The position numbers and the translations under genes are program-made. A stretch of DNA of 64,000 nucleotides from an uncultured Oscillospiraceae bacterium (lineage in GTDB: Bacteria > Bacillota > Clostridia > Oscillospirales > Oscillospiraceae), in NCBI GenBank assembly GCA_944386975.1, contig CALXDC010000001.1, forward strand, positions 57,736 through 121,735. The letters are read 5' to 3'. The notes below the pieces were generated by a model. The model searched no databases. It saw only the letters and a program-made list of their open reading frames with translations, and was not told the DNA's origin. Below, piece by piece: positions 24,288 through 32,979 of the stretch; position 1 is the first letter of the stretch; every line of letters starts with the position of its first letter.

Positions 24288-26042
24288 TTGAAAAATCTGA
24301 AATACTTTCCCTTTGCGCGCAGCCGCTATTTCTACGGCAAGCTGCTGACGGTGGACGACTTCGAGACCGAGCAGAAGTACATGAACGACAAGCGCCGCAT
24401 GGTCAACCGCTTCCTCCACGGCAGCGGCGTGGTGTGCGGCATGAACGTGGTGCGGGTGGACGACCGGACCATCTCCGTGGAGATGGGCCTGGCATTGGAC
24501 TTTGCCGGCCGGGAGATCGTGGTGGACGCTCCGGTGATCCGGAAGCTGGACATGATCGATGGCTACGACGACACCGCCGGGGAGGACGGCTACCTCTATC
24601 TCTGCATCGAGTACGCCGAGAAGGAGACGGAGCCGGTCCACAGCATCACCGGCGCCGGGGCCCGGGGCACCGGGGAGGTGGAGTACAACAAGATCTCCGA
24701 GGGGTACCGCATCTTCTTCACCACCCAGGAGCCGGAGCACGAGGGCTTCACCATCGCAAACTACTACCAGGACACCAAGACCATCTACTGGGGCAACGGT
24801 ATCCGCATCAAGCAGTGCCTACGCCGCTTCCTCACGGCGGGGAGTCCCGCCACCCTCACGGTGCTGGTGGAGAACATGGGCCAGCAGCAGTCCGTGGCCT
24901 TCGACTACGAGCTGGCCCTCACGGGGCTGCAGCATGAGGGCGGCGACCGGCTGAAGATTCACTTCGACGAGAAGGACCACCCCAAGGCGGGGCGCTACCG
25001 CCTGGATTTCCCCCTTACCGCCATGGATGTGCGGGACGCCGAGGGTGGGGCCCAGGTGGTATCCGGGTCCATGGAGCTTCTGGTGGGAAGCAAGGCGGTG
25101 GCCGCCCAGGCGGCGGGAGGCAATCTCTGCCGGATTACCGCCGGCAGCGCCGACCGGGCGGTGATGGACCAGTATTACCGCACCGCCATGGAGGACATCG
25201 TCCGCAACACCTATCAGCAGAGCATCTATCTGGCCAAGATTGCCCTCATCAAGGCGGGACCCACCTACTACATCGAGAACGTGGAGAACATGCCCTTCCG
25301 GCAGTATGTGTTCAACGGCTCTCTCTCCGCCGCCATGAACGATATGGTTCTGGCGGAGCTGGAGCGGCTGCGGGGGGAGCGGGGAGAGGGCCCGGCGGTT
25401 CCCGCCGCCCCCAGCGCCCCGCCGCCGGTGAAGAACGTGGCCTCCGGATCGGTGGTCATCGACCTGGGCATCGGCGGCATGGACGGCCAGCGGTTCTTCT
25501 CTCCGGAGCTGTCCCACGGCCTGGGCCTTGGCAACGTGTACATCGGCCTTGGCACCGCGTGGAACATCAACGACGACGCCCCAGTGATCTGCGGCTCCCC
25601 GGAGATCTTCGACGAGGAGGGGGGCGAGGTCCACGCGGAGCTGGCCGCCAAGGTGGACGTGACAAAGGGGACCTTTGTCATCGGCCTGAGGCTCATCGAG
25701 CCTACCGCCGCCCGCCACGTCCGCATCCACTGGACCGCCGTCCGGGACAGCCGGGAGTCGGTCCACGACCGCCAGCAGAGGCGGCTCTTCATCCGGCCCG
25801 ACGTGTGCGAGCTGGAGGTAAGGGAGACCCGCTACTTCCAGGCGGTGTTTGAGAACGTATCCGACCAGCGGGTCCGCTGGAGCGTGAAGGAGCCCCAGGG
25901 GGGCGAGATCGACCCCAACGGCATGTACACCGCCCCCAACACAGTAGGCGTGTACGAGATTGTGGCCGAAAGCGCGGCCCACCCGGAGCTGCGGGCCTCC
26001 ACCTATGTGGTGGTGCGGGACCCCCTCCAGGAGCAGGCGTAA
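24288..26042 (+). CDS. CIS-associated fibre/wedge protein with C-terminal Ig-like domain
   Basis: A 584-aa protein. The N-terminus has a distinctive block (YFPFARSRYFYGKLLTVDD, then KRRMVNRFLHGSGVVCGM) that I have the impression recurs in CIS loci without assigned function. The middle is beta-rich with a Pro/Ala linker near residue 385, and the last 90 residues look Ig-like (YFQAVFENVSDQRVRWSVKE...IDPNGMYTAP...GVYEIVAES), as in adhesins. Start choice: TTG 24288 lies after GGCGGAGAG, whereas GTG 24240 lies inside the previous gene without a ribosome site. No membrane helix or signal peptide is seen. A fibre or outer-baseplate role would fit position and domain, but this is inference. Confidence 0.7.
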   Translation: MKNLKYFPFARSRYFYGKLLTVDDFETEQKYMNDKRRMVNRFLHGSGVVCGMNVVRVDDRTISVEMGLALDFAGREIVVDAPVIRKLDMIDGYDDTAGEDGYLYLCIEYAEKETEPVHSITGAGARGTGEVEYNKISEGYRIFFTTQEPEHEGFTIANYYQDTKTIYWGNGIRIKQCLRRFLTAGSPATLTVLVENMGQQQSVAFDYELALTGLQHEGGDRLKIHFDEKDHPKAGRYRLDFPLTAMDVRDAEGGAQVVSGSMELLVGSKAVAAQAAGGNLCRITAGSADRAVMDQYYRTAMEDIVRNTYQQSIYLAKIALIKAGPTYYIENVENMPFRQYVFNGSLSAAMNDMVLAELERLRGERGEGPAVPAAPSAPPPVKNVASGSVVIDLGIGGMDGQRFFSPELSHGLGLGNVYIGLGTAWNINDDAPVICGSPEIFDEEGGEVHAELAAKVDVTKGTFVIGLRLIEPTAARHVRIHWTAVRDSRESVHDRQQRRLFIRPDVCELEVRETRYFQAVFENVSDQRVRWSVKEPQGGEIDPNGMYTAPNTVGVYEIVAESAAHPELRASTYVVVRDPLQEQA

Positions 26043-26072
26043 CATGGATCAATTCGGGCAGGAGGTGTGGAA

Positions 26073-26954
26073 ATGATCGTCCGGACGCTGGACCGCCGCT
26101 ATGCGGTGCTGCAGGTGCTCCGCAGCGATGAGCGGGGAGAGATCTGCGTCTGTCAGGATCTGGAGGACCAGGGAGCGGAGCGCTGCCTTCTGGCCCGGTT
26201 CCGGGACCCGGCCCTCAACCGCAGTCTCCTGCCCCTGCTGACCCGCCAGCGGCTGAACGCCGCCTTTGAGGACTACCTGGGGGTTTTCTCCCGGGACGGG
26301 GACGTGTATGCCCGGTTCCGGTACACCGACGCCCCGCTTCTGTCTCAGCGGCTGGAGCGAGGGGACTTCGGCTTCCGGGAGCGGCTGGAGATCGGAGGGA
26401 ACCTGCTGGAGCGCATGGCCCTCCTCAACATGCCCCCCGTCCTCCAGCTGGAGGCTCTGGGGGAGGAAAATGTGACGGTGGACGACGCGCTGCGGGTGCG
26501 GTTCAACTACGTGCTCTCCCATTTGGACAACGTGGAAAATGTGGACATGGGCTTTGTCTGTACCCGGCTGTCCGACCTTCTGGGGCGGCTGTTCGATCCG
26601 GAGCGGGCCGCCCTGGCGGTGCCGGAGCTGGAGGCCTACCGAAAGGAGCTGGAGGAGGGGAAATTTTCCACCTATGTGGACCTCTACGCCGGTTACGACC
26701 GGGTGCGGAGGGCCCTGTTGGAGCGGACCCCCTCCGGCCCGGCGGAACCCCAGACTTGGCTGTTCCGGCTGTGGGCCAGAATCAAGGGGTTGGCCCGGTT
26801 TGTGCGGCCTATTCTGGTGGGGGTGGTGCTGATCGCCGCCTTCTGCTATCTGGTGTACACCCTGCTGCAGCCGGCCCAGCCCACCGGCACGCCGGTGCTC
26901 TATGACGCCATCGGCACCGTGGAGATTCAGCAGAGCGGCACAGGACAGACATAG
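26073..26954 (+). CDS. Single-pass membrane protein with pseudokinase-like cytoplasmic domain
   Basis: A 293-aa protein with one membrane helix at about 242-266 (RPILVGVVLIAAFCYLVYTLLQ) and a short C-terminal tail outside. The 230-residue cytoplasmic part vaguely follows a protein-kinase N-lobe: RRYAVLQVLRSDERGEICVCQDLED resembles the start and Gly-rich loop, and ERCLLARFRDP occupies the place of the VAIK strand with Arg for Lys. No HRD or DFG motif is visible. EssB/YukC of type VII secretion has the same layout (pseudokinase plus one helix). ATG 26073 follows AGGAGG at 26060-26065. This is a candidate membrane docking protein of the injection system. The fold is a guess from sequence pattern, while the helix is clear. 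Confidence 0.6.
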   Translation: MIVRTLDRRYAVLQVLRSDERGEICVCQDLEDQGAERCLLARFRDPALNRSLLPLLTRQRLNAAFEDYLGVFSRDGDVYARFRYTDAPLLSQRLERGDFGFRERLEIGGNLLERMALLNMPPVLQLEALGEENVTVDDALRVRFNYVLSHLDNVENVDMGFVCTRLSDLLGRLFDPERAALAVPELEAYRKELEEGKFSTYVDLYAGYDRVRRALLERTPSGPAEPQTWLFRLWARIKGLARFVRPILVGVVLIAAFCYLVYTLLQPAQPTGTPVLYDAIGTVEIQQSGTGQT

Positions 26955-26996
26955 CGTTTTTTTCAACGAGCAAACCAGGGAAGAGGAGGGGCGGAC

Positions 26997-28790
26997 ATGC
27001 GCTTTACCAAGGAGACGGGCCTGATGCAGGTCCTGAAATATAGCAGCCAGCGGCTGGCCCGCATCCTGACGGTGCCGGTGACCAACGGCTACCGAAAGCT
27101 GCGCCGGGTCCTGAACCCCAACGGCTTCACCACCCGGGTCATGTCCGACGTCCGCAAGGGCGGGAAGGACCTGCTCACCGGCAAGCCCCAGTCCCTGGCG
27201 GACTATCTGTCCGTGGGGAACTACTATGTGGCAAAAAAGCTGGTGTTCATTCTGGCGGTGCTGGCCTTTGTGCTGCCTGTCCTCTATCTGAAGTTTCTCC
27301 ACCCTGTTATCCGCGCCAACTTTCTCACCGTGCCCATGGTGGTCAACAGCGCGGAGATGACGGGCTACACCGGCAAGGTGGAGCTGTTGTCCGCAGAGAG
27401 CGGAACGGTGCTCTACCGGGGTCCTCTCTCCGAGGGGCGGATCACCGGGGAGGGGAAGCTCTATGACTATGAGGGCCACCTGGTCTACCAGGGGGGCTTC
27501 CTCATGGAGCAGTACGAGGGTACCGGCCAGAGCTTCTGGCCCAACGGGAATCTCCAGTATGTGGGCGGCTTCTCTGCCAACCGCTACGAGGGCAGGGGCG
27601 TTCTCTACGCCGAGGACGGTACCCTTCTCTATGAGGGGGACTTCGTAAACGGTCTCTACGAAGGGGAGGGGACTCTGTACCAGAATGGGGCGGTGCTCTA
27701 TCAGGGAGCCTTCAAGGCGGGCCGGATGGAGGGCCAGGGCAGGCTCTACGCCGGGGATCTGGTGGTCTATGAGGGAAGCTTCTCGGGCGATGCCTTCGAA
27801 GGGGCCGGCCGGGAATACGACCCGGTGGGCGGCCGGCTGATCTACGATGGCGAGTATGCCGCCGGGAAGTACCAGGGCCAGGGCAAGCTCTTTGACGCCG
27901 ACACCGGCGAGCTCATCTACGAGGGCGGTTTCTACAACGGAGTTTATGAGGGCGAAGGCGCTCTCTACGATCCGGCCACCGGACTTCCCCTGTACCAGGG
28001 CTCCTTCCGAGCCGGACGGTACGACGGAGAAGGGGTGGAGTACGACGAGAATACGGGGGCTGTGATCTATCGTGGTCAGTTCCTCCTGGGGGCTTACCAC
28101 GGCGAAGGCACCCAGTACGATCCTGCCACCGGCTTCGTTACCGCCGCGGGCCAGTACCGAAACGGCTCTCTGGCAGGAACGGAGGAGGGGACGATCCCGG
28201 AGGGCGGCGGCCAGACGGGGACTACCACCCCCGACGGCGGCAGTCAGACGGGGACCAATCCCGGCACGCCGGAGGGCGGCGGCACGGAGCCGGAGGGCGC
28301 CGTGGTTTACCGGGGGCCGGTCACCGCCGACGGCGGCGTGGATTTCAGCGCCCTGGCGGATATGACCCCCGGTGAGGCCAGCGGGCAGTTCAGCGGCCAG
28401 CCCGGCAGCTGGACGCTCTCCGACGGCGGCGTGCTGGTCTATAGCGACCAGACCGAGGGCATCGGCCTCGCCATCCGCTCCGACAGCGCCGGGAACATGG
28501 TCAGCGTGGACGTGTGGAACGACGCTCCGGTGGCCGGTGGGGCCCAGGTGGGCATGACCCAGGCGGCGCTGACCGCCGTTTTGGGGGACGCGGCCTCCAG
28601 CGGTCAGGAGACCATAGGGGAGGGCCGGATGATCTCCATCAGCCAGTCCAACCGCTACTTCGGCCGCCTTACCAACCTCTCCCCGGAGAGCCGGGTGACG
28701 GTCTATACTTATGAAACCGATTCCGGCACGGTCCGGGCGGTGTTTGCCGCCGGCACGGACCAGTGCCTGCTGCTGGAAGTTTTGCCATGA
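26997..28790 (+). CDS. Membrane-anchored MORN-repeat protein
   Basis: A 597-aa protein. About 78 basic cytoplasmic residues precede a membrane helix (about 80-102, LVFILAVLAFVLPVLYLKFL), followed by a long outside part. About ten MORN-type repeats of 23-25 residues (YxGxFxxGxYEGxGxLY) occupy residues 140-395. A Gly/Thr/Pro-rich linker (about 395-430) leads to a C-terminal domain of 165 residues with a VGMTQAALTAVLGD helix like that of SmpA/BamE-type folds. MORN repeats form elongated beta-rods used for protein or membrane contacts. A phage tail has no such protein. Placed between baseplate and terminator genes, it may anchor the particle or line its path through the wall. This is inference. 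Confidence 0.8.
   Translation: MRFTKETGLMQVLKYSSQRLARILTVPVTNGYRKLRRVLNPNGFTTRVMSDVRKGGKDLLTGKPQSLADYLSVGNYYVAKKLVFILAVLAFVLPVLYLKFLHPVIRANFLTVPMVVNSAEMTGYTGKVELLSAESGTVLYRGPLSEGRITGEGKLYDYEGHLVYQGGFLMEQYEGTGQSFWPNGNLQYVGGFSANRYEGRGVLYAEDGTLLYEGDFVNGLYEGEGTLYQNGAVLYQGAFKAGRMEGQGRLYAGDLVVYEGSFSGDAFEGAGREYDPVGGRLIYDGEYAAGKYQGQGKLFDADTGELIYEGGFYNGVYEGEGALYDPATGLPLYQGSFRAGRYDGEGVEYDENTGAVIYRGQFLLGAYHGEGTQYDPATGFVTAAGQYRNGSLAGTEEGTIPEGGGQTGTTTPDGGSQTGTNPGTPEGGGTEPEGAVVYRGPVTADGGVDFSALADMTPGEASGQFSGQPGSWTLSDGGVLVYSDQTEGIGLAIRSDSAGNMVSVDVWNDAPVAGGAQVGMTQAALTAVLGDAASSGQETIGEGRMISISQSNRYFGRLTNLSPESRVTVYTYETDSGTVRAVFAAGTDQCLLLEVLP
27413..28170 (+). repeat. MORN-repeat coding tract (about ten units)
   Basis: Tandem coding units of 69-75 bases, each giving tyrosine-aromatic/Gly motifs of the YEGxFxxGxYEGxGxLY type. 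The units have diverged at DNA level, so they are an old protein repeat rather than a recent expansion. Confidence 0.8.
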
Positions 28791-28804
28791 CGGAGGTGTG
28801 AGCC

Positions 28805-29374
28805 ATGGGAAAATATACGATTATTGCCGACGTGGGGGCGGCGCTGGTGAAGCTGCTGCGGGACAATCTGTGTCCTGAGGTGATCCTTACCCCCGACGAC
28901 ATCGGCCTGTGCTCCCCGGCGGACAAGGGGGACATGGTGCTGGGGCTGCACCTCTACGACGTGCGGGAGAGCCAGGAGATGCGGGCCACCGACATGGTGA
29001 ACTTAGGTCCCGGCCGCCAGCGCTTCCCCGGCACCTACCTCACCTTGTCCTACATGATTACCGCCTACTCCAAGGCGGATGTGAAGCACCGCTCCAGCGA
29101 GGACCAGCGAATTCTGGGCAAGGTGATCCAGACCCTGGAGGACAACGCCGCCCTCAGCGCCGACACGCTGGTGCCGGTGCCCAGAGCCACGGGGATGGAT
29201 CTGCGCATCAAGATGCTGGCCCTGGAGCTGGAGGCCCAGCAGCGCATCTGGAACGTCCCCAACCAGGCCTATCGCACTTCCCTTTTCTACCGGGTGGGGC
29301 CGGTGGCCCTGGAGTCCTCCCGGACCCGCCAGGTTCAGCGTGTGGTGGATCTGGATCTCACGATAAAGGAGTAG
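28805..29374 (+). CDS. DUF4255 (Pvc16 N-terminal) tail terminator protein
   Basis: A 189-aa protein with the DUF4255 pattern: an N-terminal IADVGAALVKLLRD helix, then GLHLYDVRESQEMR, TYLTLSYMITAYS, DQRILGKVIQTLEDN, and the closing YRTSLFYRVGPVALES...VQRVVDLDL strand. In PVC and Afp particles the corresponding Pvc16/Afp16 forms the hexameric cap that terminates tube and sheath. AGGTG precedes ATG 28805. The gene follows the MORN gene by 14 bases and is nearly fused with the next gene (6-base gap). Confidence 0.94.
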   Translation: MGKYTIIADVGAALVKLLRDNLCPEVILTPDDIGLCSPADKGDMVLGLHLYDVRESQEMRATDMVNLGPGRQRFPGTYLTLSYMITAYSKADVKHRSSEDQRILGKVIQTLEDNAALSADTLVPVPRATGMDLRIKMLALELEAQQRIWNVPNQAYRTSLFYRVGPVALESSRTRQVQRVVDLDLTIKE

Positions 29375-29380
29375 TGGACC

Positions 29381-30193
29381 ATGGGCAGAGAGTGGAACGC
29401 GGAGGCTGTGACCCGCGCCCGTATCCGGCGGAAGGTATCGGCGGCGGTGCTGGTACTGGACGACTTTACCGGCCGTCCCATCACCGCGGCGGACCTGCAG
29501 GTCACAGCGGCGGGGCTGCTGGAGCGGCCGGTGCGGAAGGCCGACGGCTTCTTCCTCTTTTTGGACAGTCCCGTCCCCCGGCTGGAGATCACCGCCCGGG
29601 CCTGGGCCTACCACCCGGCCTCGGTGACGGTGGAGCTGGCGGACCTGTCCCCCCTGCGGCCGGTGGTGAAGCTGCGCCTCACCCCCAACCGCAACTATAG
29701 TATCCCCACCCAGACCACCTGCCTGGAGGGGAGGGCCCGGCCGGGCACAACGATTCAGATCTTCTGCGAAAACGACCCCAGGCCCCTGCGCCTTCTCTAT
29801 GACTACGCGGCGGACGGGGCGGAGGGCGGCCGCCTTCTGCAGCTCTACGACCCCACCGCCTCGGACCTGGAGGGCCGGCGCTTTGCCCTGCTGCGCAAGG
29901 GGGAGGCGGAGGCCGAGTGCTTCTCCGTTCTGGACCGGATGGAGGACGTGGAGGGAGGCTGCCTGCTGGCGGCGCCCCTGGCGCGCAGCTGCAAAAAGGC
30001 GGGGGCCACCGTGCTGCCCATCTCCACGGCTACGGCAGATGAGAGCGGCCGGTATTTTCTCCCCCTGCGGAGCCTGGCAGTGAAAACCTACCTCTGCCGG
30101 GTGCTGTGGCAGGTCCCCGGCGGGGACTGGCGGGAGCAGACCCTGGAGCTGGAGCCCGGGCGGGTGCAGCGGCTGGATCTGGAGACAGACTGA
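29381..30193 (+). CDS. Beta-rich protein following the tail terminator, function unknown
   Basis: A 270-aa soluble protein. Residues 15-105 look like a carboxypeptidase-regulatory-like or Ig-type beta sandwich (VSAAVLVLDDFTGRPITAADLQVTAAGL, FLDSPVPRLEITARAWAYHP, VVKLRLTPN). The rest is beta-rich with an RFALLRKGEAEAECFSVLD segment. There is no signal peptide or membrane helix. AAAGGAG stands before ATG 29381 and the gap to the DUF4255 gene is 6 bases, so the two are made together. It may decorate or extend the cap. In Afp16-type proteins a C-terminal domain follows DUF4255 in one chain, and this gene may be its split equivalent, which is speculative. Confidence 0.6.
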   Translation: MGREWNAEAVTRARIRRKVSAAVLVLDDFTGRPITAADLQVTAAGLLERPVRKADGFFLFLDSPVPRLEITARAWAYHPASVTVELADLSPLRPVVKLRLTPNRNYSIPTQTTCLEGRARPGTTIQIFCENDPRPLRLLYDYAADGAEGGRLLQLYDPTASDLEGRRFALLRKGEAEAECFSVLDRMEDVEGGCLLAAPLARSCKKAGATVLPISTATADESGRYFLPLRSLAVKTYLCRVLWQVPGGDWREQTLELEPGRVQRLDLETD

Positions 30194-30211
30194 CGAAAGG
30201 AGGCGGCGGCC

Positions 30212-32953
30212 ATGCTGGCAAAACGAACCAAGCAAATTCTCATCGCCATCGCGGTGCTGTCCCTGGCGGCGGCGGTGCTCTGGGGCTGGCGGGGGTCCTC
30301 CCTGCCCCTCAGGCACGTGACGGAGGTTCTTCAGGCCGGAGCACACGTGTACGGCATCGACCAGAGAGAGGAGATCTACCGTTTTTTTGAGACTGACGAG
30401 ACGGGGGCCATCCTCTCGGAGATCCGCCGGGATGTGCGGGATGGGGACGCCTACCGCAGCTACGACTGCCTGACGGCGGACGGAGATACCGTCTACGTTC
30501 TGGAGCGGCTGGCGGATATCCAGAGCGACCTCATCTTGTCGGAGACGGTGTACCGCTGCGATTTTGAGAGGGGGCGGCTGGAGACAGCCTGGGAGCTGCC
30601 CATTGCGGACCCCTCCATGGACAGTAATTTCGCCGTCCAGGTGCGAAACGGGGTCCTCACCTTCTTTCAGGCGGACTATACCGGCCGTCGGGCCACCGGC
30701 TCTCTCATGACCATGGGGGCCGACGGCCAGGCGGAGGAGCTGACCTCCTTTCCTTATGACATCGGCGTGGGCTTTACGGATTTCTACTACTCCGCTTCGG
30801 GGGCGGTGGCCTTCACCACGCCCGCCGGGGAGATCTATGTGCTGGACGAGGAGGGGGAGGCCCAGCGGCGCTTCCCCACCGTGGGGGACAGCTTCCCCCT
30901 GGTCCTCCTGAGCAGCGACGGCGGGGATACCCTCCTGGCCCTGGGCACCGATGGGAAGGTCTACGGCCTGGACCTGTCCGGTGAGAGCCGGGCGGAGGTG
31001 CTGCTGGACTGCCTCCAGCGGGAGGATCCCCTTCGGAGCGTGACCGCCGTCAGCATGGGGGAGTCGGGCCGTTTTGCCCTGGCCCTCTCCGACGGCGCCG
31101 CCCTGGGCCTTGTGCGGGAGGCGGGGGACGTGGTGCTGGAGAAGCTCACCGCCCGGCCGGGGCATGTCGCCCTGCGGGCCTTTCTGGGGTTCCTGGCGGT
31201 GTGGGCCGCGGCCATTGTCCTCTATTTCCTGCGCCGGTTCTTCCTCTTCCTCACCCGGGGGAAGGTGCCCATCGTCACCAAACTGCTGGCGGCCTTCCTG
31301 CCCATTTTAATCGTGAGCCTGGTGCTGATGAACCTGCTGGTGACACGGATCTTTGAACGGGAGCTGGTGGACAGCCAGTATGAGCGGCTCTACCTTCTCA
31401 CCAGCCAGCAGACCGCCACCCTCAACGCCAATTACATCAAAGACGTGGACCCCGCCGATCCCTACGGCAACGTGTACTTCTATGAGATTCGCTCCGCCCT
31501 GAACGTGCTCCCCGATCAGGGGACCATTCAGAATCCGGAGGCGGAGGAGGTTCAGGAGGTCTACAACGCCAACTACTTCTGGCTCTACAAGCTGGTGGAC
31601 GGTCAGCTGGTGTCCCTCATCTGCGAGCAGGACTATGTAAACGTGCCGGTGGAGGACCGGCACAGCGCCGCCGTGGCGGAGCAATTCTATGAGGCGGCCG
31701 AAACGGGTCAGGTCATCCGCACCGGCTTTTCCGACAGCTTGGGGGACTGGACCATCCTCCTCACCCCCGTGATGGACGACCGGGGCGATGTGGTGGCGGT
31801 CATTGAGACCGGCGATACCCGCCAGTCCCTGGACTACGCCGTGGAGCAGGGGGCCCGGCAGCTTACCGTTTTGAACCTCTCGGTGCTGGCGGTGCTGGCG
31901 GTGCTTCTCTCCGCCGTCATCGCCTACTCCCTCCACCCCCTGGGGATTCTCCGCCAGCGGGTCCAGGAGATCAGCGACGGCAAGCTGGGGGTCCAGGCCC
32001 CGGTCCGGGGCAACGACGAGGTCAGCGAGATCACCCGCACCTTCAACGCCATGAGCACCAACGTGGCCTTCCGGGACAAGGAGATCCGCCAGACCAGCGA
32101 GGGCTATGCCCGATTCGTCCCCGCCCGGGTGTTCGGGCTTCTGGAGAAGTCCAGCGTCATCGACGTGCGCCTGGAGGACCAGACCAGCGTGGAGGCCACG
32201 GTGCTCAACTGCTCCGTGGGGGCCTTTGACCACATCGCACGGAGCCTCAGGTCCAAGGAGATGTTCCGGCTCATCAATCAGGTGCTGGCCCGGCTGGTGC
32301 CGGTGGTGGACCGCAGCGGCGGCCTGGTGGACCGGTTCGACCGGGCGGGCCTGCTGGCCATCTACACTGAGCAGCCCGACCGGGCTCTGGACGCTGCCAT
32401 CTCCCTGTGCCAGACCCTCCGGTCCGGCCAGCTGGAGGAGGCGGAGGGCCAGGAGCTGGACTTCCATGTGTCCCTCAGCGCCGGCCCGGCCATGATCGGC
32501 ATCGTGGGGGCGGAGCGGCGGCTGGAGGCCATGACCATCTCCGAGCACACCAGCTTTACCCGCTTTCTCCAGCCTCTGGCGGCGGAGTACGGGGCGGCGG
32601 TGCTGCTGACGGGCAGCGCGGCGGGGCTTATCCCCGATTTTGAGAAGCGCTATCACGCCCGGACCATCGGCTTTGTGCGCATGAAGACTCTGGACCGGCT
32701 GGAGCGGCTTTACGACGTGTACGACGGGGACGAGGAGACCACCCGCCGGCTGAAGGAGGAGACCCGGGAGCAGTTTGAAAAGGGCGTGTCCCTCTTCTGT
32801 ACCCATCAGTATTATGAGGCAAGGCTTTTGTTCATCGAGGTGCTGAAGAAGCACCGCCGGGACAAGGCGGCCAAGAATTATCTCTATCTCTGCGACACCT
32901 ACTACCGCCAGGAGAACGGCGAGGAGCATCCGGTGTGGCTGGAGACCTATTGA
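30212..32953 (+). CDS. Membrane sensor with HAMP and catalytically degenerate class III cyclase domain
   Basis: A 913-aa protein. It has a membrane helix at 7-28, an outside region to about 318 with propeller-like repeats (ADGDTVYVLERLAD, AGEIYVLDEEGEAQRRFP, TDGKVYGLDLSGES), helices at about 319-343 and 352-375, a second outside sensor region (376-548), a fourth helix (551-574), HAMP (576-625) and a class III nucleotidyl cyclase fold (about 637-810). In that fold both metal-binding Asp sites are lost: VLNCSVGAF replaces the usual FADI-x-GF, and FDRAG replaces GDG. It therefore should not make cAMP or cGMP and may act as a nucleotide sensor or scaffold. A TPR-like helical tail ends the chain. 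It is embedded between tail-terminator and SLH genes, which suggests a signal-sensing role for firing or docking. Confidence 0.82.
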   Translation: MLAKRTKQILIAIAVLSLAAAVLWGWRGSSLPLRHVTEVLQAGAHVYGIDQREEIYRFFETDETGAILSEIRRDVRDGDAYRSYDCLTADGDTVYVLERLADIQSDLILSETVYRCDFERGRLETAWELPIADPSMDSNFAVQVRNGVLTFFQADYTGRRATGSLMTMGADGQAEELTSFPYDIGVGFTDFYYSASGAVAFTTPAGEIYVLDEEGEAQRRFPTVGDSFPLVLLSSDGGDTLLALGTDGKVYGLDLSGESRAEVLLDCLQREDPLRSVTAVSMGESGRFALALSDGAALGLVREAGDVVLEKLTARPGHVALRAFLGFLAVWAAAIVLYFLRRFFLFLTRGKVPIVTKLLAAFLPILIVSLVLMNLLVTRIFERELVDSQYERLYLLTSQQTATLNANYIKDVDPADPYGNVYFYEIRSALNVLPDQGTIQNPEAEEVQEVYNANYFWLYKLVDGQLVSLICEQDYVNVPVEDRHSAAVAEQFYEAAETGQVIRTGFSDSLGDWTILLTPVMDDRGDVVAVIETGDTRQSLDYAVEQGARQLTVLNLSVLAVLAVLLSAVIAYSLHPLGILRQRVQEISDGKLGVQAPVRGNDEVSEITRTFNAMSTNVAFRDKEIRQTSEGYARFVPARVFGLLEKSSVIDVRLEDQTSVEATVLNCSVGAFDHIARSLRSKEMFRLINQVLARLVPVVDRSGGLVDRFDRAGLLAIYTEQPDRALDAAISLCQTLRSGQLEEAEGQELDFHVSLSAGPAMIGIVGAERRLEAMTISEHTSFTRFLQPLAAEYGAAVLLTGSAAGLIPDFEKRYHARTIGFVRMKTLDRLERLYDVYDGDEETTRRLKEETREQFEKGVSLFCTHQYYEARLLFIEVLKKHRRDKAAKNYLYLCDTYYRQENGEEHPVWLETY

Positions 32954-32979
32954 CCAATTCCCAGGGAGGTGCGTCTGTA

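Noticed and set aside
30212-32953. Active adenylate or guanylate cyclase
   Set aside because: Both metal-binding Asp positions are replaced (Ser and Ala by my alignment).
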